In this document: positions 11,051-18,502 of the stretch, in pieces
Numbering within the stretch: the first letter of the stretch is position 1
Layout of the letters: each line of letters starts with the position of its first letter
Assembly: GCF_027270315.1 (NCBI RefSeq)
Contig: NZ_CP114413.1
Location: 2,418,001-2,482,000, forward strand
Direction of reading: 5' to 3'
Origin: Streptomyces cinnabarinus
GTDB taxonomy: Bacteria; Actinomycetota; Actinomycetes; Streptomycetales; Streptomycetaceae
DNA length: 64,000 bases
The notes under the pieces: generated by a model
Databases searched by the model: none
Told to the model about the DNA's origin: nothing
The model's input: only the letters and a program-made list of their open reading frames with translations
Made by a program: the position numbers and the translations under genes

Positions 11051-11707
11051 TCAGTCCTTGGCGGCCTTCTTCTCCTCGGCGTCCTGAATGACAGCCTCGG
11101 CGACCTGCTGCATCGACATCCGCCGGTCCATCGAGGTCTTCTGGATCCACCGGAAAGCGGCAGGCTCGCTCAGCCCGTACTCGGTCTGCAGAACCGACTT
11201 CGCCCGGTCGACGAGCTTCCGAGTCTCCAGTCGCTGGGTGAGGTCGGCGACCTCCTTCTCCAGCTCCCGCAGCTCGGTGAACCGCGAGACGGCCATCTCG
11301 ATGGCCGGCACGACATCACTCTTACTGAACGGCTTGACGAGGTAGGCCATCGCGCCGGCGTCCCGGGCCCGCTCGACGAGGTCGCGCTGCGAGAAGGCGG
11401 TGAGCATGAGCACCGGCGCGATGCTCTCCTCGGCGATCTTCTCGGCGGCGGAGATGCCGTCCAGTTTGGGCATCTTCACGTCAAGAATGACGAGGTCGGG
11501 CCGATGCTCGCGGGCGAGCTCGATGGCCTGCTCCCCGTCACCGGCCTCACCGACAACCGAGTACCCCTCTTCCTCAAGCATCTCTTTGAGGTCGAGCCGG
11601 ATCAAAGCCTCGTCCTCGGCAATGACGACACGGGTCGTCAGCGGAGGCACGTGCGACTTGTCGTCGTCGGGCGCGTCTACGGGCTGGGGCGACTCGGGGG
11701 CGGTCAC
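11051..11707 (-). CDS. pdtaR: PdtaR-type response regulator with C-terminal ANTAR RNA-binding domain
   Basis: Receiver domain (about residues 25-140) with acidic pocket E31/D32, phospho-acceptor D76 in LVILDVKMP, T103 and K125 in LVKPF. The C-terminal ANTAR domain (about 150-210) is seen in KLVDRAKSVLQTEYGLSE and AFRWIQKTSMDRRMSMQQ. ANTAR regulators bind dual-hairpin RNA and act as antiterminators once phosphorylated. The mycobacterial orthologue (Rv1626) is also encoded between polA and pykA, which supports the name. The cognate histidine kinase is not in the window. GTG start with GAGGAG five bases upstream. Confidence 0.92.
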   Translation of the reverse strand: MTAPESPQPVDAPDDDKSHVPPLTTRVVIAEDEALIRLDLKEMLEEEGYSVVGEAGDGEQAIELAREHRPDLVILDVKMPKLDGISAAEKIAEESIAPVLMLTAFSQRDLVERARDAGAMAYLVKPFSKSDVVPAIEMAVSRFTELRELEKEVADLTQRLETRKLVDRAKSVLQTEYGLSEPAAFRWIQKTSMDRRMSMQQVAEAVIQDAEEKKAAKD

Positions 11708-11811
11708 GGGGGCTCCTCGTTCAGGGGCAGGGGTGCTGCTGACAAGAGCCTACCCAGCTGCGATAAGGTGAGGGCACGGCGGGTGACCGTCGACCTTCAT
11801 ATTGAAGGTGG

Positions 11812-11884
11812 GCCCCGGTAGCCCAGCGGTAGAGGCCATGGATTCAAAACCCATACAGCGTCGGTTCGAATCCGACTCGGGGCA
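11812..11884 (+). tRNA. tRNA-Leu(CAA)-like gene with a short (class I) variable arm
   Basis: The 73 bases fit canonical tRNA numbering exactly: 7-bp acceptor stem (G7-T66 wobble), G18G19 in the D loop, T33 before anticodon CAA (34-36), a 5-base variable loop ACAGC, T arm GTCGG/CCGAC with loop TTCGAAT, discriminator A73, no encoded CCA. The anticodon reads UUG (Leu), but genuine bacterial tRNA-Leu is class II with a long variable arm; this one is class I. The anticodon stem has an A31-C39 mismatch next to the loop. All tertiary-contact bases are kept, so it does not look decayed. A strong terminator follows. That it is a tRNA-like gene is well supported; the charged amino acid is not. Confidence 0.85.
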
Positions 11885-11887
11885 CTT

Positions 11888-11906
11888 TTCCTTGGATTCC
11901 AAGGAA
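11888..11906. repeat. 19-bp perfect palindrome just after the tRNA
   Basis: TTCCTTGGATTCCAAGGAA has 9-bp arms around one central T and starts 4 bp after the tRNA end, before the terminator. It can also form an 8-bp stem with a 3-base loop in RNA. It might be a 3'-processing signal or a protein-binding site. Confidence 0.5.
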
Positions 11907-11915
11907 TTCATCAGC

Positions 11916-11952
11916 AAGCGGATGTTCTCATTCTCGTGAACATCCGCTTTTT
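11916..11952 (+). terminator. Rho-independent terminator of the tRNA gene
   Basis: Perfect 12-bp stem AAGCGGATGTTC / GAACATCCGCTT, 10-base loop, followed by a run of Ts. This is the clearest intrinsic terminator in the window; it separates the tRNA from the LAGLIDADG gene. Confidence 0.93.
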
Positions 11953-11990
11953 GGTGCGTGTCGCCTCGATCACTCCCCCAGGGTGTCCGT

Positions 11991-12767
11991 ATGTACGACC
12001 TCGGCACACGCAAGCAAGCTCTGGCCTTGGTGGCGGAGGGACGCAGTCTCAACTCCGTCAGCAAGAAGACCGGCATATCCCGCGCCGCCATCCGCTCATG
12101 GCAAACGCGCATCGATCCGCTGCCCCGTATCCAGCAGACCCGTTGCTCTCTTTGCGGCCCAGCGGCGAAGCCGCCATCGGACAAGGCGTCGTACAGCTAC
12201 CTGCTCGGTCTGTACCTGGGCGACGGCTGCATCAGCCCAGGCATGAAGACGGGTTACTTCCTCCGCGTCGCCTGCGCCGACTCATGGCCCGGTCTCATCG
12301 AAGCGTGTGCCGCGGCAGTCGAAGCGATCAATCCCAGTCGGAAGGCATACCGAGTCCAGGCTGTCGGATACACCTCCGTGGTCGGCTACAGCGGGCACTG
12401 GCCCTGCCTCTTCCCCCAGCACGGCCCCGGCAAGAAGCACGAGCGCCGCATCACCCTCGAACCCTGGCAGCAGCAAATCGTCGACGCCCACCCCTGGGAG
12501 TTCATCCGCGGCCTCATCCACTCGGACGGCTGCCGCGTCACCAACTGGACGGCCCGGATGGTCTCCGGTGAGCGCAAGCGCTACGAGTACCCGCGGTACT
12601 TCTTCACCAACAAGTCCGAAGACATCCGGGCGCTGTACACCGACACCCTCGACAAGCTCGGCGTCGAGTGGGCCGTCTACGCCCGCAACGGCAACGCGTT
12701 CAACATCTCCGTCGCCAGGAAGGCCTCCGTAGCCCTCATGGACACCCACGTAGGCCCCAAGTACTGA
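11991..12767 (+). CDS. free-standing LAGLIDADG-type protein with N-terminal HTH
   Basis: 258 residues. Residues 4-40 form a helix-turn-helix (RKQALALVAEGRSLNSVSKK, then ISRAAIRSW); CSLC (52-55) may bind metal with partners unknown. Two LAGLIDADG motifs follow: YLLGLYLGDGCI at 70-81 and FIRGLIHSDGCRV at 171-183, with the expected acidic residues D78 and D179. Two motifs in one chain is the layout of monomeric LAGLIDADG homing endonucleases and related WhiA-like regulators. There is no intein or intron around it. It is a single gene between two terminators. It may be an endonuclease, or a domesticated DNA-binding regulator: HTH plus retained acidic residues do not decide. The ATG has AGGG seven bases upstream; an in-frame upstream start at 11958 is less likely. 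Confidence 0.82.
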   Translation: MYDLGTRKQALALVAEGRSLNSVSKKTGISRAAIRSWQTRIDPLPRIQQTRCSLCGPAAKPPSDKASYSYLLGLYLGDGCISPGMKTGYFLRVACADSWPGLIEACAAAVEAINPSRKAYRVQAVGYTSVVGYSGHWPCLFPQHGPGKKHERRITLEPWQQQIVDAHPWEFIRGLIHSDGCRVTNWTARMVSGERKRYEYPRYFFTNKSEDIRALYTDTLDKLGVEWAVYARNGNAFNISVARKASVALMDTHVGPKY

Positions 12768-12774
12768 CACCGAA

Positions 12775-12799
12775 AGGGCCCCTCCTCAAGAGGGGCCCT
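12775..12799. terminator. bidirectional terminator between the LAGLIDADG gene and pyk
   Basis: Perfect 10-bp stem AGGGCCCCTC / GAGGGGCCCT with a 5-base loop in the 39-bp gap between convergent genes. Confidence 0.85.
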
Positions 12800-12806
12800 C
12801 TGGTTG

Positions 12807-14243
12807 CTACTTGGGGCTGTCGTCCTCGCCGATGTGGTGGACGCGGACCATGTTGGTCGAGCCCGAGACGCCGGGAGGTGAGCCGGCTGTGATGACGACC
12901 GTGTCGCCCTTTTGGCAGCGGCCGTATTTCAGGAGGAGTTCGTCGACCTGGTCGACCATCGCGTCCGTGGAGTCCACATGCGGGCCCAGGAACGTTTCGA
13001 CACCCCACGTCAGGTTCAGTTGTGAGCGGGTGGCCGGTTCGGGGGTGAAGGCCAGCAGGGGGATCGGGGAGCGGTAGCGGGAGAGGCGGCGGGCCGTGTC
13101 GCCGGACTGGGTGAAGGCGACCAGGAACTTGGCGCCCAGGAAGTCGCCCATTTCCGCGGCGGCGCGGGCCACCGCTCCGCCTTGGGTGCGGGGCTTGTTG
13201 CGTTCCGTCAGGGGTGGGAGGCCCTTGGCCAGGAGGTCCTCTTCGGCCGCCTCGACGATCTTCGCCATCGTGCGGACCGTTTCGATGGCGTACTTGCCGA
13301 CGCTTGTCTCGCCGGACAGCATCACCGCGTCCGTGCCGTCGATGACCGCGTTGGCGACGTCCGAAGCCTCGGCGCGCGTCGGGCGGGCGTTGTCGATCAT
13401 TGAGTCGAGCATCTGGGTTGCCACGATGACCGGCTTCGCGTTGCGCTTGGCGAGTTTGATGGCGCGCTTCTGGACGATCGGGACTTGTTCGAGGGGCATT
13501 TCGACGCCGAGGTCGCCGCGAGCGACCATGATGCCGTCGAAGGCGGCGACGATGTCGTCGATCGCCTCTACCGCTTGGGGTTTCTCCACCTTGGCGATGA
13601 CGGGGAGTCGGCGGCCTTCCTCGTCCATGATGCGGTGGACGTCGTCGATGTCGCGGCCGCTGCGGACGAAGGAGAGGGCGATGACGTCGAAGCCGGTGCG
13701 CAGGGCCCAGCGGAGGTCTGCTTCGTCCTTGTCGGAGAGGGCGGGGACGGAGACGGCGACGCCGGGGAGGTTCAGGCCCTTGTGGTCGGAGATCATTCCG
13801 CCTTCGATCACCGTCGTCCGGACCCGGGGGCCGTCGACCGCAACGACTTCGAGGCAGACCTTGCCGTCGTCCACGAGGATGCGCTCGCCCGGAGTGACGT
13901 CCGCGGCAAGGCCGGCGTAAGTGGTGCCGCAGCTCTCGCGGTCGCCCTCCGCGCCCTCCTGCACGGTGATGGTGAAGGAGTCGCCGCGTTCAAGGAGTAC
14001 GGGTCCTTCGGTGAAGCGGCCGAGGCGGATCTTCGGGCCTTGAAGGTCGGCGAGCAGGCCGACGCTGCGGCCGGTCTCGTCGGAGGCCTTGCGCACGCGC
14101 TGGTAGCGGTCCTCGTGGTCGGCGTGGCTGCCGTGGCTGAGGTTGAAGCGGGCCACGTCCATTCCGGCGTCGACCAGTGCCTTTATCTGGTCGTAGGAGT
14201 CGGTGGCGGGTCCCAGGGTGCAGACGATTTTTGCTCGGCGCAT
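12807..14243 (-). CDS. pyk: pyruvate kinase
   Basis: Last step of glycolysis, phosphoenolpyruvate + ADP to pyruvate + ATP, cytoplasmic. 478 residues, complete: N-terminal RRAKIVCTLGPATDS, catalytic lysine region VIAKVEKPQAVEAIDD, the metal- and substrate-binding MVARGDLGVEMPLEQVP, and the C-terminal allosteric domain. Streptomyces carry two pyruvate kinases; the location near pdtaR suggests the pyk2 copy of S. coelicolor (from memory). Transcribed alone, with a shared terminator downstream. The start is the only good ATG before MRRAKIV. Confidence 0.96.
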   Translation of the reverse strand: MRRAKIVCTLGPATDSYDQIKALVDAGMDVARFNLSHGSHADHEDRYQRVRKASDETGRSVGLLADLQGPKIRLGRFTEGPVLLERGDSFTITVQEGAEGDRESCGTTYAGLAADVTPGERILVDDGKVCLEVVAVDGPRVRTTVIEGGMISDHKGLNLPGVAVSVPALSDKDEADLRWALRTGFDVIALSFVRSGRDIDDVHRIMDEEGRRLPVIAKVEKPQAVEAIDDIVAAFDGIMVARGDLGVEMPLEQVPIVQKRAIKLAKRNAKPVIVATQMLDSMIDNARPTRAEASDVANAVIDGTDAVMLSGETSVGKYAIETVRTMAKIVEAAEEDLLAKGLPPLTERNKPRTQGGAVARAAAEMGDFLGAKFLVAFTQSGDTARRLSRYRSPIPLLAFTPEPATRSQLNLTWGVETFLGPHVDSTDAMVDQVDELLLKYGRCQKGDTVVITAGSPPGVSGSTNMVRVHHIGEDDSPK

Positions 14244-14391
14244 GTTTAGAGCCTAGGGCTTACCAGTGGGTAGCGAATTGGCCCGGCATGACTACTCAAC
14301 AACCTTTGCGTGAAGGGCTATTGACAAGTGTTGAATTGTGCGGGAGGTCGCTCTGATGAGCGAAATGGTGAGCGGTTTTCGGAGCATTGCG

Positions 14392-15084
14392 CTACAGCTG
14401 TGGGGGTCGCATGGTGAATCGGGCGTTCACCTGGGCGTGGACGTGCTGGCGCTGGGGTTCGAGGTCGAGGGCGGTCACTGTGTCCTCGGCGGCTTCCGCG
14501 AAGGCGATGGAGCGCATGCGGCCGGCCGCCATCGGGTGGGGTCCGCCGTCCTCGGCGCCGATGTCGGCGATCTCCACCAGGGCGGCCAGTGAGGTGCCCA
14601 GCGCCTCGGCGTACTCGCGGGCCCGTTGGACCGCTTCGTGGACGGCGCGTTCGCGGGCCCGGCGGTGGGCGGGTGAGTCGGGGCGCAGGTCCCACCAGGG
14701 GCCGTCGACGCGGGTGAGGTCCAGGTCGGCGAGGCGGGTGGTGAGTTCGCCGAGGGCGGTGAAGTCGGTGAGTTCGGCGGTGAGATGGACGGTGCCGTGG
14801 TAGGTGTGCACGCGTTCACCGCGTCCGCGTTTGGTGAGTTCGGGGCGGACGGAGAAGGCGCCGGTCTCCAGTCGTTCGACGGCGTCGCCGTATGACTTGA
14901 CCAGGTCGAGGGCGGTGGCGTTGCGTCGGGTGAGGTCGTCGAGGGCGGTGCGTCGGTCTTTGCCGCGGGAGGCGATGGTGATGCCGATGCGGCCGATCTC
15001 GGGGTCGACTTCGAGGTGGGCCTCGCCGCGGACGGCGATGCGTGGGGCGTCGGGGGTGCCGTAGGGGACGGCGGGCGTGGTCAT
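14392..15084 (-). CDS. SIMPL-domain (DUF541) protein
   Basis: 230 residues, with a SIMPL domain from about residue 15 (IAVRGEAHLEVDPEIGRIG) to near residue 225, where the typical VHAQVNARFTM ending appears. The family includes outer-membrane, periplasmic and cytosolic proteins of unclear biochemical role; this one has no signal peptide or membrane segment. I chose the ATG giving MTTPAVPYGTPDAP, with GGGG a few bases upstream; a longer in-frame start exists at 15144. A second SIMPL gene lies at 33252-33896. The 148-bp gap on its 3' side holds no gene I can support. Confidence 0.82.
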   Translation of the reverse strand: MTTPAVPYGTPDAPRIAVRGEAHLEVDPEIGRIGITIASRGKDRRTALDDLTRRNATALDLVKSYGDAVERLETGAFSVRPELTKRGRGERVHTYHGTVHLTAELTDFTALGELTTRLADLDLTRVDGPWWDLRPDSPAHRRARERAVHEAVQRAREYAEALGTSLAALVEIADIGAEDGGPHPMAAGRMRSIAFAEAAEDTVTALDLEPQRQHVHAQVNARFTMRPPQL

Positions 15085-15193
15085 ACGCCCCACTGTGTCA
15101 CCGGTTGGCGGGTTCTGGGCCCGTCGATTCACAGGTTCGGTCACCAGATCGCAACGTCTTGGACCTGTTGCCCGTCGCCATGTCCGGGTCAGA

Positions 15194-15238
15194 ATCTACG
15201 CGCGTCAGTCTCGGCCGGTCCGGGATCTACGCGCGTCA
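15194..15238 (+). promoter_or_regulatory. two exact 14-bp direct repeats upstream of the nucleotidase gene
   Basis: ATCTACGCGCGTCA occurs at 15194 and 15225, exactly 31 bp apart (three helical turns), so both copies face the same side of the DNA. The second copy ends 26 bp before the start codon. This is the arrangement of a tandem activator or response-regulator site. The sequence does not match the PHO-box unit of PhoP (GTTCACC). Confidence 0.6.
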
Positions 15239-15263
15239 TGAACCATCCGGAGGAGAACCGAGA

Positions 15264-17069
15264 ATGCCCCTGAACCGTCGGAAGTTCCTGAAGAAGTCGG
15301 CCGTGACCGGAGCGGGGGTCGCGCTGGCCGGTGCCGTGGCGACGCCGGCGGCCGAGGCCGCCGAGGTGAAGAAGGGCCCGAAGCCCGCCAAGCGGTATTC
15401 CCTGACGGTGATGGGCACCACCGATCTGCACGGCAACATCTTCAACTGGGACTACTTCAAGGACGCGGAGTACACCGACGCCAAGGGCAATGCGAAGGGC
15501 CTCGCCCGGGTCGCCACGCTGGTGGAGCAGGTCCGTGAGGAGAAGGGCCGCCGCAACACGCTGTTGATCGACGCCGGTGACACGATCCAGGGCACGCCGC
15601 TGACGTACTACTACGCCAAGGTCGACCCGATCACCGCGAAGGGCGGGCCGGTTCACCCGATGGCGCAGGCGATGAACGCCATCGGGTACGACGCGGTGGC
15701 GCTGGGCAACCACGAGTTCAACTACGGCATCGAGACGCTGCGCAAGTTCGAGGAGCAGTGCGACTTCCCGCTGCTCGGTGCAAACGCGCTGGACGCGAAA
15801 ACCCTGAAGCCCGCGTTCCCGCCGTACTTCATGAAGACGTTCCGGGTGAAGGGTGCGCCGCCGGTCAAGGTCGCGGTGCTCGGGCTCACCAATCCCGGTA
15901 TCGCGATCTGGGACAAGGCGTATGTCCAGGGGAAGTTGACGTTCCCAGGTCTTGAGGAGCAGGCGGCGAAGTGGGTGCCGAAGCTGCGGTCGATGGGCGC
16001 GGACGTGGTCGTCGTGTCGGCGCACTCGGGCTCCTCCGGCACGTCCTCCTACGGTGACCAGCTGCCGTACATCGAGAACTCGGCCGCGCTGGTGGCCCAG
16101 CAGGTGCCGGGGATCGACGCGATCCTGGTGGGTCACGCGCACACCGAGATCGCCGAGTTGAAGGTGACGAACGAGGCGACCGGGAAGACGGTCGTGCTGT
16201 CGGAGCCGCTCTGCTACGCGCAGCGGCTGTCGCTGTTCGACATCGAGCTGGTCTTCAGCAAGGGCCGTTGGACGGTCGAGTCGGTCGCGGCGAGCGTGCG
16301 TGACTCGAAGACGGTCGCGGACGACCCGGAGATCACCAAGCTGCTCCAGGACGAGCACGACATCGTGGTGGAGTACGTCAACCAGGTGGTCGGCACCGCG
16401 ACGGCGACGCTGACGACGGTGGACGCCCGCTACAAGGACGCCCCGATCATCGACCTGATCACCACGGTCCAGGAGGATGTGGCCCGGGCGGCGCTGGCGG
16501 GCACGGAGTACGCCGAACTGCCGGTGATCTCGCAGGCCTCGCCGTTCTCGCGGACGTCGCAGATCCCGGCGGGCAACGTGACCATCCGGGACCTGTCGAG
16601 CCTGTACGTGTACGACAACACCCTGGTCGCCAAGTTGATGACGGGTGCTCAGGTGAAGGCGTACCTGGAGTACTCGGCGGAGTACTTCGTGCAGACGGCG
16701 GCCAGTGCCGCGGTGGACGTGGAGAAGCTGACCAACGCGGGCGGTCGCCCGGACTACAACTACGACTACGTGTCGGGTCTGTCGTACGACATCGACATCG
16801 CCCAGGCGGCGGGTTCGCGGATCAGGAACCTGACGTACAACGGGGCCGCGCTGGACGACGCGCAGAAGTTCGTGTTCGCGGTGAACAACTACCGTGCCAA
16901 CGGCGGCGGTGCCTTCCCGCATGTCGCCTCGGCGCAGGAGCTGTGGTCGGAGTCGACGGAGATCCGGACCCGGATCGCCGAGTGGGTCACCGCGAAGGGT
17001 GTGCTGGACCCGAAGGACTTCGCGTCGGTGGACTGGAAGCTGACGCGGGAGGGCACGCCGGTGTTCTAG
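15264..17069 (+). CDS. secreted bifunctional metallophosphatase / 5'-nucleotidase
   Basis: 601 residues, exported by the Tat pathway: the signal carries NRRKFLKK at residues 4-11 followed by a hydrophobic stretch and an AEAAE-type cleavage region near 33. The metallophosphatase domain has the two-metal motifs DLHGN (54-58), DAGDTIQGT, GNHEFNYG and VGHAHTE. The C-terminal 5'-nucleotidase domain (about 370-590) has VNNYRANGGGAFPH, a typical substrate-binding segment. It should release phosphate from extracellular nucleotides or related esters. GGAGGAG precedes the ATG. The tandem direct repeats upstream suggest specific transcriptional control, perhaps by a nutrient signal. It ends convergent to the hydroxylase gene with a 23-bp gap. 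Confidence 0.92.
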   Translation: MPLNRRKFLKKSAVTGAGVALAGAVATPAAEAAEVKKGPKPAKRYSLTVMGTTDLHGNIFNWDYFKDAEYTDAKGNAKGLARVATLVEQVREEKGRRNTLLIDAGDTIQGTPLTYYYAKVDPITAKGGPVHPMAQAMNAIGYDAVALGNHEFNYGIETLRKFEEQCDFPLLGANALDAKTLKPAFPPYFMKTFRVKGAPPVKVAVLGLTNPGIAIWDKAYVQGKLTFPGLEEQAAKWVPKLRSMGADVVVVSAHSGSSGTSSYGDQLPYIENSAALVAQQVPGIDAILVGHAHTEIAELKVTNEATGKTVVLSEPLCYAQRLSLFDIELVFSKGRWTVESVAASVRDSKTVADDPEITKLLQDEHDIVVEYVNQVVGTATATLTTVDARYKDAPIIDLITTVQEDVARAALAGTEYAELPVISQASPFSRTSQIPAGNVTIRDLSSLYVYDNTLVAKLMTGAQVKAYLEYSAEYFVQTAASAAVDVEKLTNAGGRPDYNYDYVSGLSYDIDIAQAAGSRIRNLTYNGAALDDAQKFVFAVNNYRANGGGAFPHVASAQELWSESTEIRTRIAEWVTAKGVLDPKDFASVDWKLTREGTPVF

Positions 17070-17092
17070 TCCCCCAAGTCCATGGGTGAGCC

Positions 17093-18502
17093 TCAGATCC
17101 CGTCCAGCAGTGGCGTCAGGGCCTTCGGGCGGCGTGCGGACGGGATCTGGGGCTGTTGTGGTTCCAGGCCGAAGCTGGTGAAGGCCGTGCGGCCGGGGAG
17201 GGGGTATGTCTCCTTGTCCGTCACGGAGTTGAGGATGGTGGCGCTGCGCCAGGCGGACAGGCCGAGGTCGGGGGTGCCGACGCCGTGGGTGTGGCGTTCG
17301 GCGTTCTGGACGTAGACGTGGCAGCCGGAGCCGGTGACCGAGGGGTCGAAGACGAGGCGGAACTTCTCGTCCACGCGCGGGCGTTCGCGGCTGTCGCGGC
17401 GCAGGTAGGGGTCGAGTCCGGCGAGGATGCGGTCGAGGGGGCGTTCGCGGTAGCCGGTGGCGAGGACGACCGCGTCGGTGGTGAGCCTTGAGCGGGTGCC
17501 CTGCTCGATGTGTTCGAGGTGCAGTTCGATCTTGGTGGTGGCGATCCGGCCGGCGGTGCGGACCCGGACGCCCGGGGTGAGCACGGTGTCGGGCCAGCCG
17601 CCGTGCAGGGTACGGCGGTACAGCTCGTCGTGGAGGGCGGCGAGGGTGCCGGCGTCGATGCCCTTGTGGAGTTGCCACTGGGTGCTGACCAGCCGGTCGC
17701 GGACGGGCTCGGCGAGGGCGTGGAAGTAGCGGGTGTAGTCCGGGGTGAAGTGTTCGAGGCCCAGTTTGGAGTACTCCATGGGCGCGAAGGACGGGGTGCG
17801 GCCGATCCAGTGCAGGCCCTCGCGTCCGGCGGGGCGGGCGCGGAGCAGGTCGAGGAGGATCTCGGCGCCGGACTGTCCCGACCCGACGACGGTGACGTGC
17901 TCGGCGGTCTGGAGTTCCGCGCGGTGGTCGAGGTAGTCGGCGGCGTGGAAGACGGGTACGCCGGGGGCCTGGACGAGGGGTCTGAGCGGGTCGGGGACGT
18001 GGGGTTCGGTGCCGATGCCGAGGACGACGTTGCGGGTGTAGGCGCGGCCCAGGGCTTCGGCCTCCCCGTCGGCGTCGAGCTGGGTGAAGTCGACCTCGAA
18101 GACGTCCCGTTCGGGGTTGAAGCGGACGGCGTCGACCTGGTGACCGAAGTGCAGTGCGGGCAGGTTCTCGGACACCCATCGGCAGTACGCGTCGTATTCG
18201 GCGCGCTGGATGTGGAAGCGCTCGGCGAAGTAGAAGGGGAAGAGGCGGTCGCGGGTTCTGAGGTAGTTGAGGAACGTCCAGGGGCTGGCGGGGTCGACGA
18301 GGGTGACCAGGTCGGCGAGGAAGGGCACTTGGATGGTGGCGCCGTCGATGAGCAGGCCGGGGTGCCAGTCGAAGGCGGGGCCCTGTTCGTAGAAGGCGGT
18401 GTCGAGTTCGGCGAGGGGGTGGGCGAGGGCGGCGAGGGAGAGGTTGAACGGGCCGATGCCGATGCCGACCAGGTCGCGTGGGGTGTCGGGGGTGGGGCTC
18501 AT
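17093..18502 (-). CDS. lysine/ornithine N-monooxygenase (SidA/IucD/DesB family)
   Basis: Flavin monooxygenase that N-hydroxylates the side-chain amine of lysine, ornithine or a diamine, giving the hydroxylamine used in hydroxamate siderophores. 469 residues. FAD motif GIGIGPFNLSLA begins at residue 13, NADPH motif VVGSGQSGAE lies near 205, and ATGYRE is near 350; these are the expected family features. The ATG overlaps the stop of the decarboxylase gene (ATGA), so the two enzymes are coupled. The desferrioxamine pathway uses the same pair of enzyme types (DesA then DesB), but no acyltransferase or siderophore synthetase follows here. Substrate unproven. Confidence 0.88.
   Translation of the reverse strand: MSPTPDTPRDLVGIGIGPFNLSLAALAHPLAELDTAFYEQGPAFDWHPGLLIDGATIQVPFLADLVTLVDPASPWTFLNYLRTRDRLFPFYFAERFHIQRAEYDAYCRWVSENLPALHFGHQVDAVRFNPERDVFEVDFTQLDADGEAEALGRAYTRNVVLGIGTEPHVPDPLRPLVQAPGVPVFHAADYLDHRAELQTAEHVTVVGSGQSGAEILLDLLRARPAGREGLHWIGRTPSFAPMEYSKLGLEHFTPDYTRYFHALAEPVRDRLVSTQWQLHKGIDAGTLAALHDELYRRTLHGGWPDTVLTPGVRVRTAGRIATTKIELHLEHIEQGTRSRLTTDAVVLATGYRERPLDRILAGLDPYLRRDSRERPRVDEKFRLVFDPSVTGSGCHVYVQNAERHTHGVGTPDLGLSAWRSATILNSVTDKETYPLPGRTAFTSFGLEPQQPQIPSARRPKALTPLLDGI

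Noticed and set aside
14338..14592. Possible small gene on the plus strand next to the SIMPL gene
   Set aside because: Most of it is antisense to the 3' end of the SIMPL gene and the product has no recognisable features. A TTGACA at 14321 lacks a matching -10 element.
15194..15238. PHO box upstream of the nucleotidase gene
   Set aside because: The repeats do not contain the GTTCACC-type unit bound by PhoP; reported as an unknown operator.
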